Part shown: piece by piece, positions 16,730 through 24,915 of the stretch
Layout: every line of letters starts with the position of its first letter
Numbering within the stretch: position 1 is the first letter of the stretch
Virus record (IMG/VR): IMGVR_UViG_3300031933_000117
Location: 1 to 64,000 of that record
Length of the DNA: 64,000 nt
Strand: one strand, 5' to 3'
DNA from: a virus
Program-made: the position numbers and the translations under genes
The notes under the pieces: generated by a model
Told to the model about the DNA's origin: nothing
The model's database searches: none
What the model saw: the letters and a program-made list of their open reading frames with translations, nothing else

Positions 16730-17413
16730 TTAATCAATTCCAATAACATTATTTAGTCCTTTGGAATGAATTGATTCTGGATAATTTCTAACATACTTAT
16801 GCAAATGAATCTTTGGTTTATTCATCTTATAAGAGTTAATTAAATCTAAAAATCCTGTTTGCATTGTATGAATTTCTTCAGCATTCTCCAACAATTTGAT
16901 ATAATCAAACATTAAAAATTGAGAATCATTTCGAATAATTTTATAGTCTTGTCCGACTTTTCTCATATCAATTTCATATCCTCGTTCAGGAGCATCCATA
17001 TAAAAAATATATTTTTCATCATTTGGATTCAAAGTTTTACAAACTAAATCCTCTCTCTCTTCATCACGTTGAAAATAATATTCATCAAATCTTATTTGAA
17101 AATCAAGATCAATCATTTCATAAAATGCTTGATCGAAAGTCATTCTATCTAAATAAAAATCCAATCTTTCGAATCCAGTTCGTATTAAACTATTATGAAG
17201 ATTGTTTCTTTGAATAAAATTGACTATTTCAGGTTCTGTAGCAAAGTCAAATATTTCGAGATTATCGATATCCCTATACATATACTCAATATTTTTTCTA
17301 TAATGAGTATAACAAAATAATACGATATTATTATTTTTTTTACAAAAATGTCTTACCATACCATTACAAATAATATGATCGCCAAGACCAAGGTGATGAT
17401 GAATATATTTCAT
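16730..17413 (-). CDS. Putative GT-B/GT9-like transferase
   Basis: 227 aa. The opening YIHHHLGLGDHIICNGMVRH resembles the loop at the start of heptosyltransferase-like (GT9) and related GT-B domains. The C-terminal half has few recognisable motifs; the protein is shorter than a full GT9 enzyme. Lies in the minus-strand island between the GT2 and exostosin-like genes. Assignment is tentative. Confidence 0.55.
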   Translation of the reverse strand: MKYIHHHLGLGDHIICNGMVRHFCKKNNNIVLFCYTHYRKNIEYMYRDIDNLEIFDFATEPEIVNFIQRNNLHNSLIRTGFERLDFYLDRMTFDQAFYEMIDLDFQIRFDEYYFQRDEEREDLVCKTLNPNDEKYIFYMDAPERGYEIDMRKVGQDYKIIRNDSQFLMFDYIKLLENAEEIHTMQTGFLDLINSYKMNKPKIHLHKYVRNYPESIHSKGLNNVIGID

Positions 17414-17432
17414 TTTAATGTTTTTTCAAATT

Positions 17433-18314
17433 CTAAAATTTTAGATTCCAGTAATTAAAATCTATAAGATCACTATCATATTTTTTATTTTTTTGATCTT
17501 CAATTTGAGATTTTAAATAATCTTCATCGAATAATTGTTTGTAATTATCTAGTATGACTATCGGAAGTTGCGAATAAAGTTTGCTATAAATTGCATACTC
17601 ATCTCTTTGAGGAGGAATATGAAAAGATTCTCCGGGAAATGCTGTACTTATTCTAATGGTTTTTGATGAATTTGCATTAATTGTAATTGGAATCCTTTTA
17701 CAGTACAAAACTTCCCAAATTCTATGAGTATCTAAACCATTACCAATGGGGCAAAAGGTAGATTCATGATCCAAAATTTTAGATATATAACTATCATATT
17801 GATCAGGATATTCTGATATACTATTTGGAGCACAATCTTCATGATCAATATGTGGAATGGAGATGCAAAGGTTCATTATAAACGACCTGTATCCTAAGTT
17901 ACTAGTTGCACTAAAATTGGAATATATGAATTTACTAGGAATTGTATTGTTATTTAAATAGACATCAGTAAGTTTTTTTGAGGAATATTTTCCATCTTCA
18001 TATGATGCATCAGATGATATTGAAAACTGATTTAGTATATGATGCTGAAAAGAATTTCGCAATCCTATTGGTATAGGGATAATATTATCACTAACAGTTA
18101 GTGCATTTTGAGCAAAGTGATATTTTACATTTTTTGGAAGATCCTTACCAAAATTTGGATGATCGCAACTACCAGTAATTAGTATAACTTCGTGATTTAA
18201 TGAATTAATTTTTGATAATACTTCACTTACATGCTCACTATGAGAATAAAATATGGTCTTCTCATTATGCAAAGTTGCAAACTTAACAGAAGATATTGTT
18301 TCCATACTATTCAA
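17433..18314 (-). CDS. Exostosin-like / GT47-like glycosyltransferase (tentative)
   Basis: 293 aa. The segment STFCPIGNGLDTHRIWEVLY followed by CKRIPITI (about 183-210) matches the nucleotide-sugar site of exostosin-like and related GT-B proteins. The N-terminal region (FYSHSEHVSEVL, ILITGSCDHPN) is compatible with an acceptor domain. Overlaps the upstream 113-aa gene by 4 nt. Substrate unknown. Confidence 0.6.
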   Translation of the reverse strand: MNSMETISSVKFATLHNEKTIFYSHSEHVSEVLSKINSLNHEVILITGSCDHPNFGKDLPKNVKYHFAQNALTVSDNIIPIPIGLRNSFQHHILNQFSISSDASYEDGKYSSKKLTDVYLNNNTIPSKFIYSNFSATSNLGYRSFIMNLCISIPHIDHEDCAPNSISEYPDQYDSYISKILDHESTFCPIGNGLDTHRIWEVLYCKRIPITINANSSKTIRISTAFPGESFHIPPQRDEYAIYSKLYSQLPIVILDNYKQLFDEDYLKSQIEDQKNKKYDSDLIDFNYWNLKF

Positions 18315-18652
18315 ATTCCTTTATACAACTTTACAGAATCTTCCCTTAGAGATTTATTCTGAGCAATTGCATTATCAACAAGAAAATTAATTGCCTGTAC
18401 CAAACGGGGGCGTTTTACCTTGAAGCAAATATCAATCTTACGCTTTAGGTCAGCAACTTCAGCATCAGTCTTTGCCTCTTGAATTGCATCTTCCAACATC
18501 CACATACGTGTATGAAGAATTGAAAGTTTTTCAACAACTTCTCCCAGATTGTCAGTTTCAATATACTCTACATCAGGAAGTTCCCTGCGCGAAAGAACTT
18601 CATCTATAGTTTCCTTGATGCACTCGTCAATCAGATTTCCAAACTTATTCAT
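18311..18652 (-). CDS. Small protein resembling DUF4254 proteins of glycan loci
   Basis: 113 aa, mostly helical. LHTRMWMLEDAIQEAKTD and VADLKRKIDICFKVKRPRLV (about 46-85) recall the LHxxxWxxED…K.ID..N..R pattern of DUF4254 proteins that sit next to glycosyltransferases. The match is by eye and could be chance. Overlaps both neighbours, so co-translation is likely. Confidence 0.5.
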   Translation of the reverse strand: MNKFGNLIDECIKETIDEVLSRRELPDVEYIETDNLGEVVEKLSILHTRMWMLEDAIQEAKTDAEVADLKRKIDICFKVKRPRLVQAINFLVDNAIAQNKSLREDSVKLYKGI

Positions 18653-19815
18653 TAGATTTCTCCTACAATTTTTGCAAGTAGTTTCATATCATTATTAGAT
18701 ACAAATTGGTTATTGCCAATATACACACCATTTTCGTGAATTAAATCGGCATTAAAGTTTTTTTGTTTTCCAGTAATGAAATATTCCTTAAGATAAGGTT
18801 GTTTCAACAGATTACCTCCAACAACTGGACGATATTCAATTTTATATTTTTCAAAAAGTTGAATCAGTTTTTCTTTTATCTCCTTAGTTTTGCAAATAAA
18901 GGGGAAACAAAAACAACTGTTACCACTATTATACACTACTGAATAAAAATTGTCATTGGCATTTAAAATTTCAACAAACTTGCCATAAGTCTTTCTACGA
19001 TTTTGAATGAACTCATCTAACCTCTTCAACTGAGATAGTCCAAGAACTGCACCAAACTCCGTGTTCCTAAAGTTATACCCATCACTCACAAATAAAAATG
19101 ATTTCTGTATATCAGGATTCTGTTGAACATATTCATCAAATCTATCAGAAACTCTAGCAAGACCATGAGATCTCTTAAGTTTCATTAGATCATAAAGTTC
19201 TTTATTATTGGTACAAACCATTCCACCTTCTACAGTGGACATATGATGTCCAAAGTAAAAACTAAAAGTAGAACCTAAACTATTTTTACCAACACGTTCG
19301 CCACTAGCACCTAAACATCCATGAGATTCGCAAACATCATCAATAAAAAGAGCATTTGGAAGGATTTTTTTATATTCTTCAACTTTAGCTGGAATACCTA
19401 ATAGATGAGTTACAAATACAACTTTAATATCTGGAATATTTTTAGCAATAATCTTTAAGTTTGCAATATCAAAACTATAATCATCCAAACCAATATCACA
19501 AAAAATAGGAGTCAGTCCCAACTGAATGATTGGATTGATATTTGTAACCCACGTACATGCAGGAACTAGAACTTTATCTCCTAGTTGTAAATTATATTTT
19601 TCTATGATTGTAGCAATCAAAAGAAAATTTGCAGTACTGCCAGAAGTTACAAATAATGAGTAGTCACATCCCAACCATTCAGACCAAGATTTTTCAAATT
19701 CTTCTACTTTTCGACCTTGAGTGAATTTATCAGAGGTTAAAACAAACTTTGCTAATTTGATTCTATCCATAAATGAGATAGAATTTTTCATCAATGGCCA
19801 CTTAAACTCTGACAT
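18652..19815 (-). CDS. GDP-4-keto-6-deoxymannose 3-dehydratase-like (ColD-type) PLP enzyme
   Basis: 387 aa. DegT/DnrJ/EryC1 aminotransferase fold: SGSTANFLLIATII (about 58), ACTWVTNINPIIQLG, FIDDVCESHGCLG (about 157, PLP-binding Asp) and FSFYFGHHMSTVEGGMVCT (about 184). The position that holds the PLP lysine in aminotransferases is histidine here (HHMST), the hallmark of ColD, the colitose-pathway 3-dehydratase. ColD turns GDP-4-keto-6-deoxymannose into its 3,6-dideoxy product. The next gene upstream is a GDP-fucose/colitose synthase homologue, completing the route apart from a GDP-mannose dehydratase. Confidence 0.85.
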   Translation of the reverse strand: MSEFKWPLMKNSISFMDRIKLAKFVLTSDKFTQGRKVEEFEKSWSEWLGCDYSLFVTSGSTANFLLIATIIEKYNLQLGDKVLVPACTWVTNINPIIQLGLTPIFCDIGLDDYSFDIANLKIIAKNIPDIKVVFVTHLLGIPAKVEEYKKILPNALFIDDVCESHGCLGASGERVGKNSLGSTFSFYFGHHMSTVEGGMVCTNNKELYDLMKLKRSHGLARVSDRFDEYVQQNPDIQKSFLFVSDGYNFRNTEFGAVLGLSQLKRLDEFIQNRRKTYGKFVEILNANDNFYSVVYNSGNSCFCFPFICKTKEIKEKLIQLFEKYKIEYRPVVGGNLLKQPYLKEYFITGKQKNFNADLIHENGVYIGNNQFVSNNDMKLLAKIVGEI

Positions 19816-20761
19816 AATTGCTCCTATTTTTTAAGAACCAACCGATTGTAATTTTAAGACCATCTTCAAGAGAAGTAGATGCTTTCCATCCAAGAGAATT
19901 CATTTTAGAAGTATCCAATGCTCTTCTAGGAGTTCCATTTGGTTTCGTAATATCCCAAATTAATTCTCCATCATATCCAACTTGTCCAGAAATCAATTCA
20001 GAAAGTTCTTTAATACTCACTTCACGGTTTGGTCCAATATTAATAACCTCCGGATCGGAATAATTATTCATCAAGAAAATTAAACCATCGGCAAGATCGT
20101 CAGAGAACAAAAATTCCCTAGTAGGACTTCCATCACCAAAGCAAGTAACGTTAGGAAGATTCTTATCCTTTGCGGATACAAACTTATTAATGAAACTTGG
20201 AATTACGTGACATTGTTCGAGAATAAAATTATCATTTATTCCATAAAGATTATTAGGCATAACTGAAACAGTTGAAAATCCATACTGTTCCGTATATTTT
20301 TTACACATCATATACCCAGCAATCTTTGCCAATGAATATGAGATATTGGTTTCCTCTAAAGGACCTGTCATCAAATATTCTTCTTTAATTGGCACAGGTG
20401 CTAATTTTGGATAAATGCAGGCAGAACCAAGAAATAGAAGTTTTTTGCAACCATTGCGATAAGCACTATCAATTACATTAGTTTGAATCTGCAAATTTTC
20501 ACGAATAAAATCTGCAGGCACTTGCTTATTATATCCAATACCACCTACTTTAGCAGCTCCCAAAAAGACATACTCAGGTCTTTCTTCCACAAAAAACTCA
20601 TCTACATCTTTTTGGATCCGAAGATCTAATTGAATTCTATTTCTAATTACAATATTTTTACAACCTTGTTTTTCTAATTGTCGAATAATTGCGGACCCAA
20701 CTAATCCACGATGTCCGGCCACAAAAATTTTACTATCCTTATCCATAAATGTACTAAACAT
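19802..20761 (-). CDS. GDP-L-fucose synthase / GDP-L-colitose synthase (Fcl/ColC-like)
   Basis: 319 aa. Short-chain dehydrogenase: NADP-binding GHRGLVGSAIIRQL (about 17-30), LGSACIYPKLAPVPIKEEY (about 109-127), catalytic Tyr and Lys in YSLAKIAGY (about 139) and PNNLYGINDNF. Reduces and epimerises a GDP-4-keto-6-deoxy sugar. ColC and GDP-fucose synthase share this fold; the ColD-type partner just downstream favours GDP-colitose, while GT11/GT10 transferases favour fucose-like donors. Overlaps both neighbours by 8-14 nt. Confidence 0.9.
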   Translation of the reverse strand: MFSTFMDKDSKIFVAGHRGLVGSAIIRQLEKQGCKNIVIRNRIQLDLRIQKDVDEFFVEERPEYVFLGAAKVGGIGYNKQVPADFIRENLQIQTNVIDSAYRNGCKKLLFLGSACIYPKLAPVPIKEEYLMTGPLEETNISYSLAKIAGYMMCKKYTEQYGFSTVSVMPNNLYGINDNFILEQCHVIPSFINKFVSAKDKNLPNVTCFGDGSPTREFLFSDDLADGLIFLMNNYSDPEVINIGPNREVSIKELSELISGQVGYDGELIWDITKPNGTPRRALDTSKMNSLGWKASTSLEDGLKITIGWFLKNRSNYVRV

Positions 20762-21578
20762 AACAATTTGTGAAATCTATTTGACCATTTCTGGTTGCCC
20801 AGATAGGAAACTCACTCCCATAAGTGTTCCATACTCTTGCCTGATCGGGTCCGACAGGCAATCCTTGAAGACCATTTTTTTGCCATATTTCTTCATAAGT
20901 ATCATCCTCATAAAAAGTAAAGTCATATCTTTCGGCAAAGTTTTTAACTAGAAGAGATAGAATTGATTGATCGTGCCTGTTCTCCCTAAAGATTGGATCA
21001 TTCTGAAGTTCTGAAGGACTATCATCGAGGTAATGTCCATTTTCTTCTACGCAAATATCTTTCCACTTGCCAACAAGTTCTCTGGTTATTGGAGTATTCT
21101 TCAAAAGAAAAATACCGGAAATGATTTGCCTAGTCATTAGATACTCATCATTTTCTGCCATAATTCTACGATATGTATCCATCTTAGTCCACTGACATTC
21201 TGGAAGATCCAATGAAAAGAACAGTCCATTTGTATTCAGAGATTCTTGATAATATTGCTCTAGTTTAGAAAGTCCATTCTTATTTAATTCGCATCCAGAA
21301 TCCACAAAAAGAAGAACATCATCTTCTTCAATTTCATTGAGTGCCGTTTCTACAAAGTATGGTTTACAGGCATAGTACCCATAAAACTTTCCTGGCACAC
21401 CAATACGTTCTTGCATCATGTGCTGAACACTATTGTCCCAAAAAGAATTATTCTTTAAATCATCTTCACCATATTCTTTAATGGAAGAAAATACTTCAAA
21501 GTTTTCTGCTTGTTTGCGAATTCGCTTCTTACCTGGAGAAAAATTATTATCTCCAAAATAAGTTAGATGTAAATTCAT
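20754..21578 (-). CDS. GT-A-like glycosyltransferase, first gene of the glycan operon
   Basis: 274 aa. FYGYYACKPYFVETALNEIE followed by DDVLLFVDSGCELN (about 65-98) places a DxD-like site (VDSG) after a conserved YxxxKPY, a pattern seen in uncharacterised cellular and phage transferases. The C-terminus has RHDQSILSLLVKNF, typical of GT-A domains of this type. Promoter candidates lie at 21600-21628. Confidence 0.72.
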   Translation of the reverse strand: MNLHLTYFGDNNFSPGKKRIRKQAENFEVFSSIKEYGEDDLKNNSFWDNSVQHMMQERIGVPGKFYGYYACKPYFVETALNEIEEDDVLLFVDSGCELNKNGLSKLEQYYQESLNTNGLFFSLDLPECQWTKMDTYRRIMAENDEYLMTRQIISGIFLLKNTPITRELVGKWKDICVEENGHYLDDSPSELQNDPIFRENRHDQSILSLLVKNFAERYDFTFYEDDTYEEIWQKNGLQGLPVGPDQARVWNTYGSEFPIWATRNGQIDFTNCYV

Positions 21579-21599
21579 TTAATTAATTTCATTTGTTAT

Positions 21600-21632
21600 G
21601 TTATACCAAATAAAAGAAGTTTATGCAACTTC
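21600..21632 (-). promoter_or_regulatory. Promoter nested in a terminator before the glycan operon
   Basis: GAAGTT/AACTTC hairpin (21616-21621/21627-21632) followed on the minus strand by TTTTATTT. The same bases give TTGCAT (21628-21623), a 17-nt spacer formed by the stem arm and T-rich tract, and TATAAC (21605-21600). Confidence 0.55.
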
Positions 21633-21664
21633 TCTTTGAGAGGTCTTCGACTCCACCAGTTCTG

Positions 21665-21931
21665 TTATAGACCTTCCGTGTCTTCATCATCGTCCTTAAT
21701 GTAAGAAGGAACATTATCAGGATCTAACCAGCAGGTGTAAGAAAAATCTTCCATAGCGGTCATAAGTTGCATTTCATTATCCAGAAGATACATATCCCGA
21801 TATCGTCCGGTATAAGAATCTACTTTCTGAATGCGACAATCGGGTTTTCCATTAATTTCAAGAGTTCCGACCTGAACATAACGATATGGAAAACGCTCAA
21901 GAAGAACTGTGGGTTTCCGGGAAACTTTCAT
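21665..21931 (-). CDS. Hypothetical 88-aa protein
   Basis: Beta-rich N-terminus (VLLERFPYRYVQVGTLEING) and a very acidic C-terminus (KDDDEDTEGL). Overlaps the upstream gene by 4 nt. No domain recognised. Confidence 0.65.
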   Translation of the reverse strand: MKVSRKPTVLLERFPYRYVQVGTLEINGKPDCRIQKVDSYTGRYRDMYLLDNEMQLMTAMEDFSYTCWLDPDNVPSYIKDDDEDTEGL

Positions 21932-22146
21932 CCGGCAACCTCTACAGATTTGAGATCTTGGTCCAGATAATCCATCAACATTTCATAATCATCAAGAGGA
22001 TCTCCAGAAAAAATCATACCCTCATTTTCATAAAAACGACGAACTTTTTTATAAAGTTTTGGATTTTTTACATCAAGGTAAAAGTCACCATTAGAAGCAC
22101 CACGAAGAGTGCCAACATCTTTCTTGAATTTTTGAATCAGAGACAT
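21928..22146 (-). CDS. Conserved cyanophage hypothetical, 72 aa
   Basis: MSLIQKFKKDVGTLRGASNG followed by a YLDVKNPKLYKKVRRFYENEG segment is a pattern I associate with small conserved cyanophage proteins of unknown role. Acidic, probably helical. A consensus host-type promoter (22170-22198) lies 24 nt upstream. Confidence 0.75.
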   Translation of the reverse strand: MSLIQKFKKDVGTLRGASNGDFYLDVKNPKLYKKVRRFYENEGMIFSGDPLDDYEMLMDYLDQDLKSVEVAG

Positions 22147-22169
22147 TGTTCTGTTTTGTTTACCTCACT

Positions 22170-22198
22170 ATTATAGTGTATTTAATTTTCTGTGTCAA
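22170..22198 (-). promoter_or_regulatory. Consensus host-type promoter
   Basis: TTGACA (22198-22193), 17-nt spacer, TATAAT (22175-22170). Preceded by a GCCAGT/ACTGGC hairpin (22203-22220) downstream of tRNA-Pro. Confidence 0.85.
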
Positions 22199-22222
22199 GT
22201 GTGCCAGTCATAAAACTGGCAA

Positions 22223-22298
22223 TCGGAGTATTCAGATTTGAACTGAAATTATTCCGCTTCCCAAAAGCGGTGCCATGACCAAGTTAGGCGATACTCCG
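22223..22298 (-). tRNA. tRNA-Pro (UGG)
   Basis: Acceptor CGGAGTA/TACTCCG with discriminator A, anticodon stem CCGCT/AGCGG around loop TTTGGGA, T-loop TTCAAAT. No encoded CCA. Confidence 0.9.
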
Positions 22299-22301
22299 GT
22301 G

Positions 22302-22430
22302 TCAATCGTCTTCGTTCTCATCCTCGTATTTAGAAGGTTCCTCAAAGAGTTCTTCCATCTTGAGTTTTTGAATGCGACCATAAAGTTCATTATAGTCGTC
22401 ATCTGGCATTTCGTCAAAACTTACAACCAT
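22302..22430 (-). CDS. Acidic 42-aa protein
   Basis: ATG at 22430 with a good ribosome-binding site (AAAGGAG, 8 nt away). Encodes MVVSFDEMPDDDYNELYGRI and a tail ending YEDENEDD. Strongly acidic. Ends 3 nt before tRNA-Pro. Function unknown. Confidence 0.7.
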   Translation of the reverse strand: MVVSFDEMPDDDYNELYGRIQKLKMEELFEEPSKYEDENEDD

Positions 22431-22449
22431 CAGTTAATCTCCTTTCATT

Positions 22450-22596
22450 TCATAGGACCCAATGTCTTATCAACCATATGGAATGTATAATACCAAAAAC
22501 AAACAAGGAACCAATAATTCCACTAATCCATCCAACACGAATTTCGTGATTTTTTATGGATTCATTTATCATTGACTGAATTTCATTTTTATCCAT
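22450..22596 (-). CDS. 48-aa single-span membrane protein
   Basis: ATG at 22596. Charged N-terminus, then a hydrophobic stretch GWISGIIGSLFVFGIIHSIW (about residues 23-42). Overlaps the stop of the upstream gene by 8 nt. Function unknown. Confidence 0.65.
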   Translation of the reverse strand: MDKNEIQSMINESIKNHEIRVGWISGIIGSLFVFGIIHSIWLIRHWVL

Positions 22597-22789
22597 TCAT
22601 AAAATCCTCATATGTCCTTAAGATTTCTCTATCAATATCATCTAAACTTTCATAAGAAGATTTCCAATCAGACTTAATTAATCTATCAATAAATTGATAC
22701 ACTTTAGTTGTTAGAGAAATATTCATACGAACAAAGGAACTTAAAAAAAATTGTCTTTTTTGCCAATTTTTATCCTTGATGTTCTCCAT
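22589..22789 (-). CDS. Hypothetical 66-aa protein
   Basis: Basic N-terminus and helical body (FIDRLIKSDWKSSYESLDDI). Overlaps the upstream 51-aa and the downstream 48-aa genes. No recognised domain. Confidence 0.6.
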   Translation of the reverse strand: MENIKDKNWQKRQFFLSSFVRMNISLTTKVYQFIDRLIKSDWKSSYESLDDIDREILRTYEDFMNG

Positions 22790-22925
22790 TTAGATATTTT
22801 GATAATGGATCTTTTTTAGTTTTTATAATTTCACAAGCTCTTTTATAGAACATATTATCAATATTACCAGATTCTTCAAATGTTTGTTTAATTTTTACCC
22901 AATTGTTATAGGTATGATCGTCCAT
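22770..22925 (-). CDS. Hypothetical 51-aa protein
   Basis: ATG at 22925; MDDHTYNNWVKIKQTFEESG and a KRACEIIKTKKDPLSKYLNG tail. Overlaps the next gene by 20 nt. No recognised domain. Confidence 0.6.
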   Translation of the reverse strand: MDDHTYNNWVKIKQTFEESGNIDNMFYKRACEIIKTKKDPLSKYLNGEHQG

Positions 22926-23010
22926 TTAAATTTATAATTAATAATAATAATTTATCTTAAAGACAATATTGACTTTAATTTTTATGTGTGGATTTTATGA
23001 CATAAAATAT

Positions 23011-23271
23011 TCAACGAATCTCAAAATCTAAACGCCTAACTTTACGCTGGCGTCTTTCTTCTTGCCACATTAAATCCTCATTACGAAGAACATTACTTGT
23101 GGTTTTTTGAGTTTGATTATTCAGCATTACTATCATTGACAAATCAAGAGCAGTAATTTTAGCATTACGAATAATGGTTGCCATATTAGAGCAACCACAA
23201 GAAACTGATTTTGCGGCATTTCCTTCTATCTCTTTTTCACAAGAGCGACATCTAATTCTTAAGTTTTCCAT
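23011..23271 (-). CDS. Small putative zinc-ribbon protein
   Basis: 86 aa. N-terminal CRSCEKEIEGNAAKSVSCGC gives a CxxC…CxC metal site at residues 8-27, then a helical Arg-rich C-terminus. Looks like conserved cyanophage hypotheticals of this type. Nucleic-acid binding is possible. Confidence 0.7.
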   Translation of the reverse strand: MENLRIRCRSCEKEIEGNAAKSVSCGCSNMATIIRNAKITALDLSMIVMLNNQTQKTTSNVLRNEDLMWQEERRQRKVRRLDFEIR

Positions 23272-23290
23272 TTGTCATTATAAGTTAATT

Positions 23291-23725
23291 TTATTCGGTA
23301 AATGAACGCAGCATCCAAACAAACTTACCATGTGCTTCGTTTAAATCATCAGCAAGATTAACAGTTCCTCTTGACTTTTGTGCGTCTGCTTCTTCGGCAA
23401 CTTCACCTAACATATCTATAATTTTTTTATGACCCTCAAGTAGATCTTTAATCATTTCCATTTCAGAAATATTAGTTTTTGCTTCCTCAACACCAGACAC
23501 TTCTACAACTCTAGACAAAGAACTAATTGGTTTGATTCCCAAAAATCTCATATGTTCTGATATACGATCAACTTCTTCCTGAAGTTCTTCATACTGTTCT
23601 CTAAACAAATCGTGAATTTGTTTAAAGTCGGATCCCACAACGTGCCAATGATAGACCCAGGTTTTTTGAAATAACAAAAAAAGTGATGCTTGCGTATCAC
23701 TTATAAGTTTATACAGTTTTTCCAT
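23291..23725 (-). CDS. Dps-like ferritin / DNA-protection protein
   Basis: 144 aa. Dps signature: FQKTWVYHWHVVGSDFKQIH followed by DLFREQYEELQEEVDRISEH (about 19-58), supplying the His/Asp/Glu ferroxidase residues, and the long C-terminal helix with HGKFVWMLRS. Dps proteins store iron and shield DNA from peroxide, relevant for a phage that maintains photosynthesis. Late box AATAAATA at 23744-23751. Confidence 0.85.
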   Translation of the reverse strand: MEKLYKLISDTQASLFLLFQKTWVYHWHVVGSDFKQIHDLFREQYEELQEEVDRISEHMRFLGIKPISSLSRVVEVSGVEEAKTNISEMEMIKDLLEGHKKIIDMLGEVAEEADAQKSRGTVNLADDLNEAHGKFVWMLRSFTE

Positions 23726-23743
23726 TATACTAAATGTTTTAAG

Positions 23744-23751
23744 TATTTATT
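23744..23751 (-). promoter_or_regulatory. Late-promoter-like box before the dps-like gene
   Basis: Minus-strand AATAAATA, 19 nt before the ATG; fits the relaxed cyanophage late form NATAAATA. Confidence 0.5.
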
Positions 23752-23781
23752 TAGGAACCACTTATCATATAAAAATAAATC

Positions 23782-23805
23782 CCCTATAAGTATAACTCAT
23801 AAGGG
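23782..23805 (-). terminator. pstS terminator
   Basis: Imperfect hairpin CCCTTATGAGT/ACTTATAGGG followed by a T-rich run on the minus strand, between pstS and the dps-like gene. Confidence 0.6.
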
Positions 23806-23833
23806 ATGGAAAGTCAAATTAAATATTCAGTAT

Positions 23834-24796
23834 TTACTTACCAATCTGTTTCACAGCAATTCGTGATTTGTTGAGAATGCTTCCAGAGAGTGGAACATAT
23901 CCCAAATCATCAGCAAGTAATTGTGCCTTACCAGTCAAGGCATAGTTAAGTGCCTTTTGGATGTCTCCAGTCTTGGCACCATTACCATTCTTATAGGCAA
24001 GAATCCAAGTCAAAGTAGAAATTGGATAAGCACCAGAGGTAGAAGGATTAGGATTTTCTCCAGCAAGATTGACATCCAATTTAATGGAGTTGAGAGCAAG
24101 AGCACCAGATTTTGCCGTGGGAAGAACAAACTGTCCTGACTTATTTTGAAGAGCAGCGACTTGAAGTTTATTTGTTTTTACAAATCCAGTATTCACATAA
24201 CCAATTGTGCCAGGTGCGGTTTTAATAGTTCCGGCAACACCTTCATTTCCTTTTCCGCCGACACCCACAGGCCACTTGACCGACTTACCTACACCGGGTT
24301 TCCAACCACCGAAAGAATCCAGAGAATTAGTGAATGCAAAGGTAGTTCCAGAACCATCAGAACGATGAACTACTTTAATGGGTCCAGCAGAACATCCAAG
24401 TTCTTTCCAGTCCTTAATAGTTCCGGAGAATATATTTACCGTTTGTTTTTGAGTGAGTTTTAGAACACAACCGGGTTTGTTATAGGCAATCGCAATTGTT
24501 CCACCCACCATAGGAATTTGAACGACACCACGCTTTACTTTAGACGCCTCTTTTGATGAGATAGGTTCATCAGTTGCACCGAAATCAACAGTACCGGCGA
24601 TATATTGGCGCACACCGGCACCTGATCCGACACTTTGATAATTTACTCTTTCTCCAGTAGAAGATGCATAATCAGCAAACCATCGTTGATAAATTGGCGC
24701 CGGGAAGGTGGCACCAGCACCATTTAGAGCAGGTCCGGCAAGTGTTGCGGTAGGAGCAACAATCAGACCAGCAATAATAAGATTTTTGAGTTTCAT
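23834..24796 (-). CDS. pstS: Phosphate-binding protein PstS
   Basis: 320 aa. Signal peptide MKLKNLIIAGLIVAPTATLA, then GAGATFPAPIYQRW, SVGSGAGVRQYIAG, DFGATDEPIS and VHRSDGSGTTFAF, all phosphate-site segments of PstS. It would bind phosphate in the periplasm and feed the host Pst ABC transporter; cyanophage copies are host-derived and induced under phosphate limitation. No Shine-Dalgarno is visible. A Pho-box-like block lies at 24846-24864. The porin gene upstream ends with its own terminator. Confidence 0.93.
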   Translation of the reverse strand: MKLKNLIIAGLIVAPTATLAGPALNGAGATFPAPIYQRWFADYASSTGERVNYQSVGSGAGVRQYIAGTVDFGATDEPISSKEASKVKRGVVQIPMVGGTIAIAYNKPGCVLKLTQKQTVNIFSGTIKDWKELGCSAGPIKVVHRSDGSGTTFAFTNSLDSFGGWKPGVGKSVKWPVGVGGKGNEGVAGTIKTAPGTIGYVNTGFVKTNKLQVAALQNKSGQFVLPTAKSGALALNSIKLDVNLAGENPNPSTSGAYPISTLTWILAYKNGNGAKTGDIQKALNYALTGKAQLLADDLGYVPLSGSILNKSRIAVKQIGK

Positions 24797-24845
24797 AAAA
24801 ATTGAATAACTACAAAGTAAGTCTAATAGAATAAAAGATAAAAGT

Positions 24846-24864
24846 CCACTAAGATTTGGTTAAG
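24846..24864 (-). promoter_or_regulatory. pstS: Pho-box-like repeat before pstS
   Basis: CTTAACCA, 3-nt gap, CTTAGTGG on the minus strand, 50-68 nt before the ATG. The first half fits the cyanobacterial Pho-box octamer (PyTTAAPyPyW); the second is weak. Confidence 0.5.
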
Positions 24865-24893
24865 AAAAAAGACCACCCAAAAAATGGATGGTC
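24865..24893 (-). terminator. Porin gene terminator
   Basis: GACCATCC/GGGTGGTC hairpin (24886-24893/24871-24878, one G-U pair) followed by six T on the minus strand. Confidence 0.8.
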
Positions 24894-24915
24894 TCACTCA
24901 TTTTATGAGTAGTTA

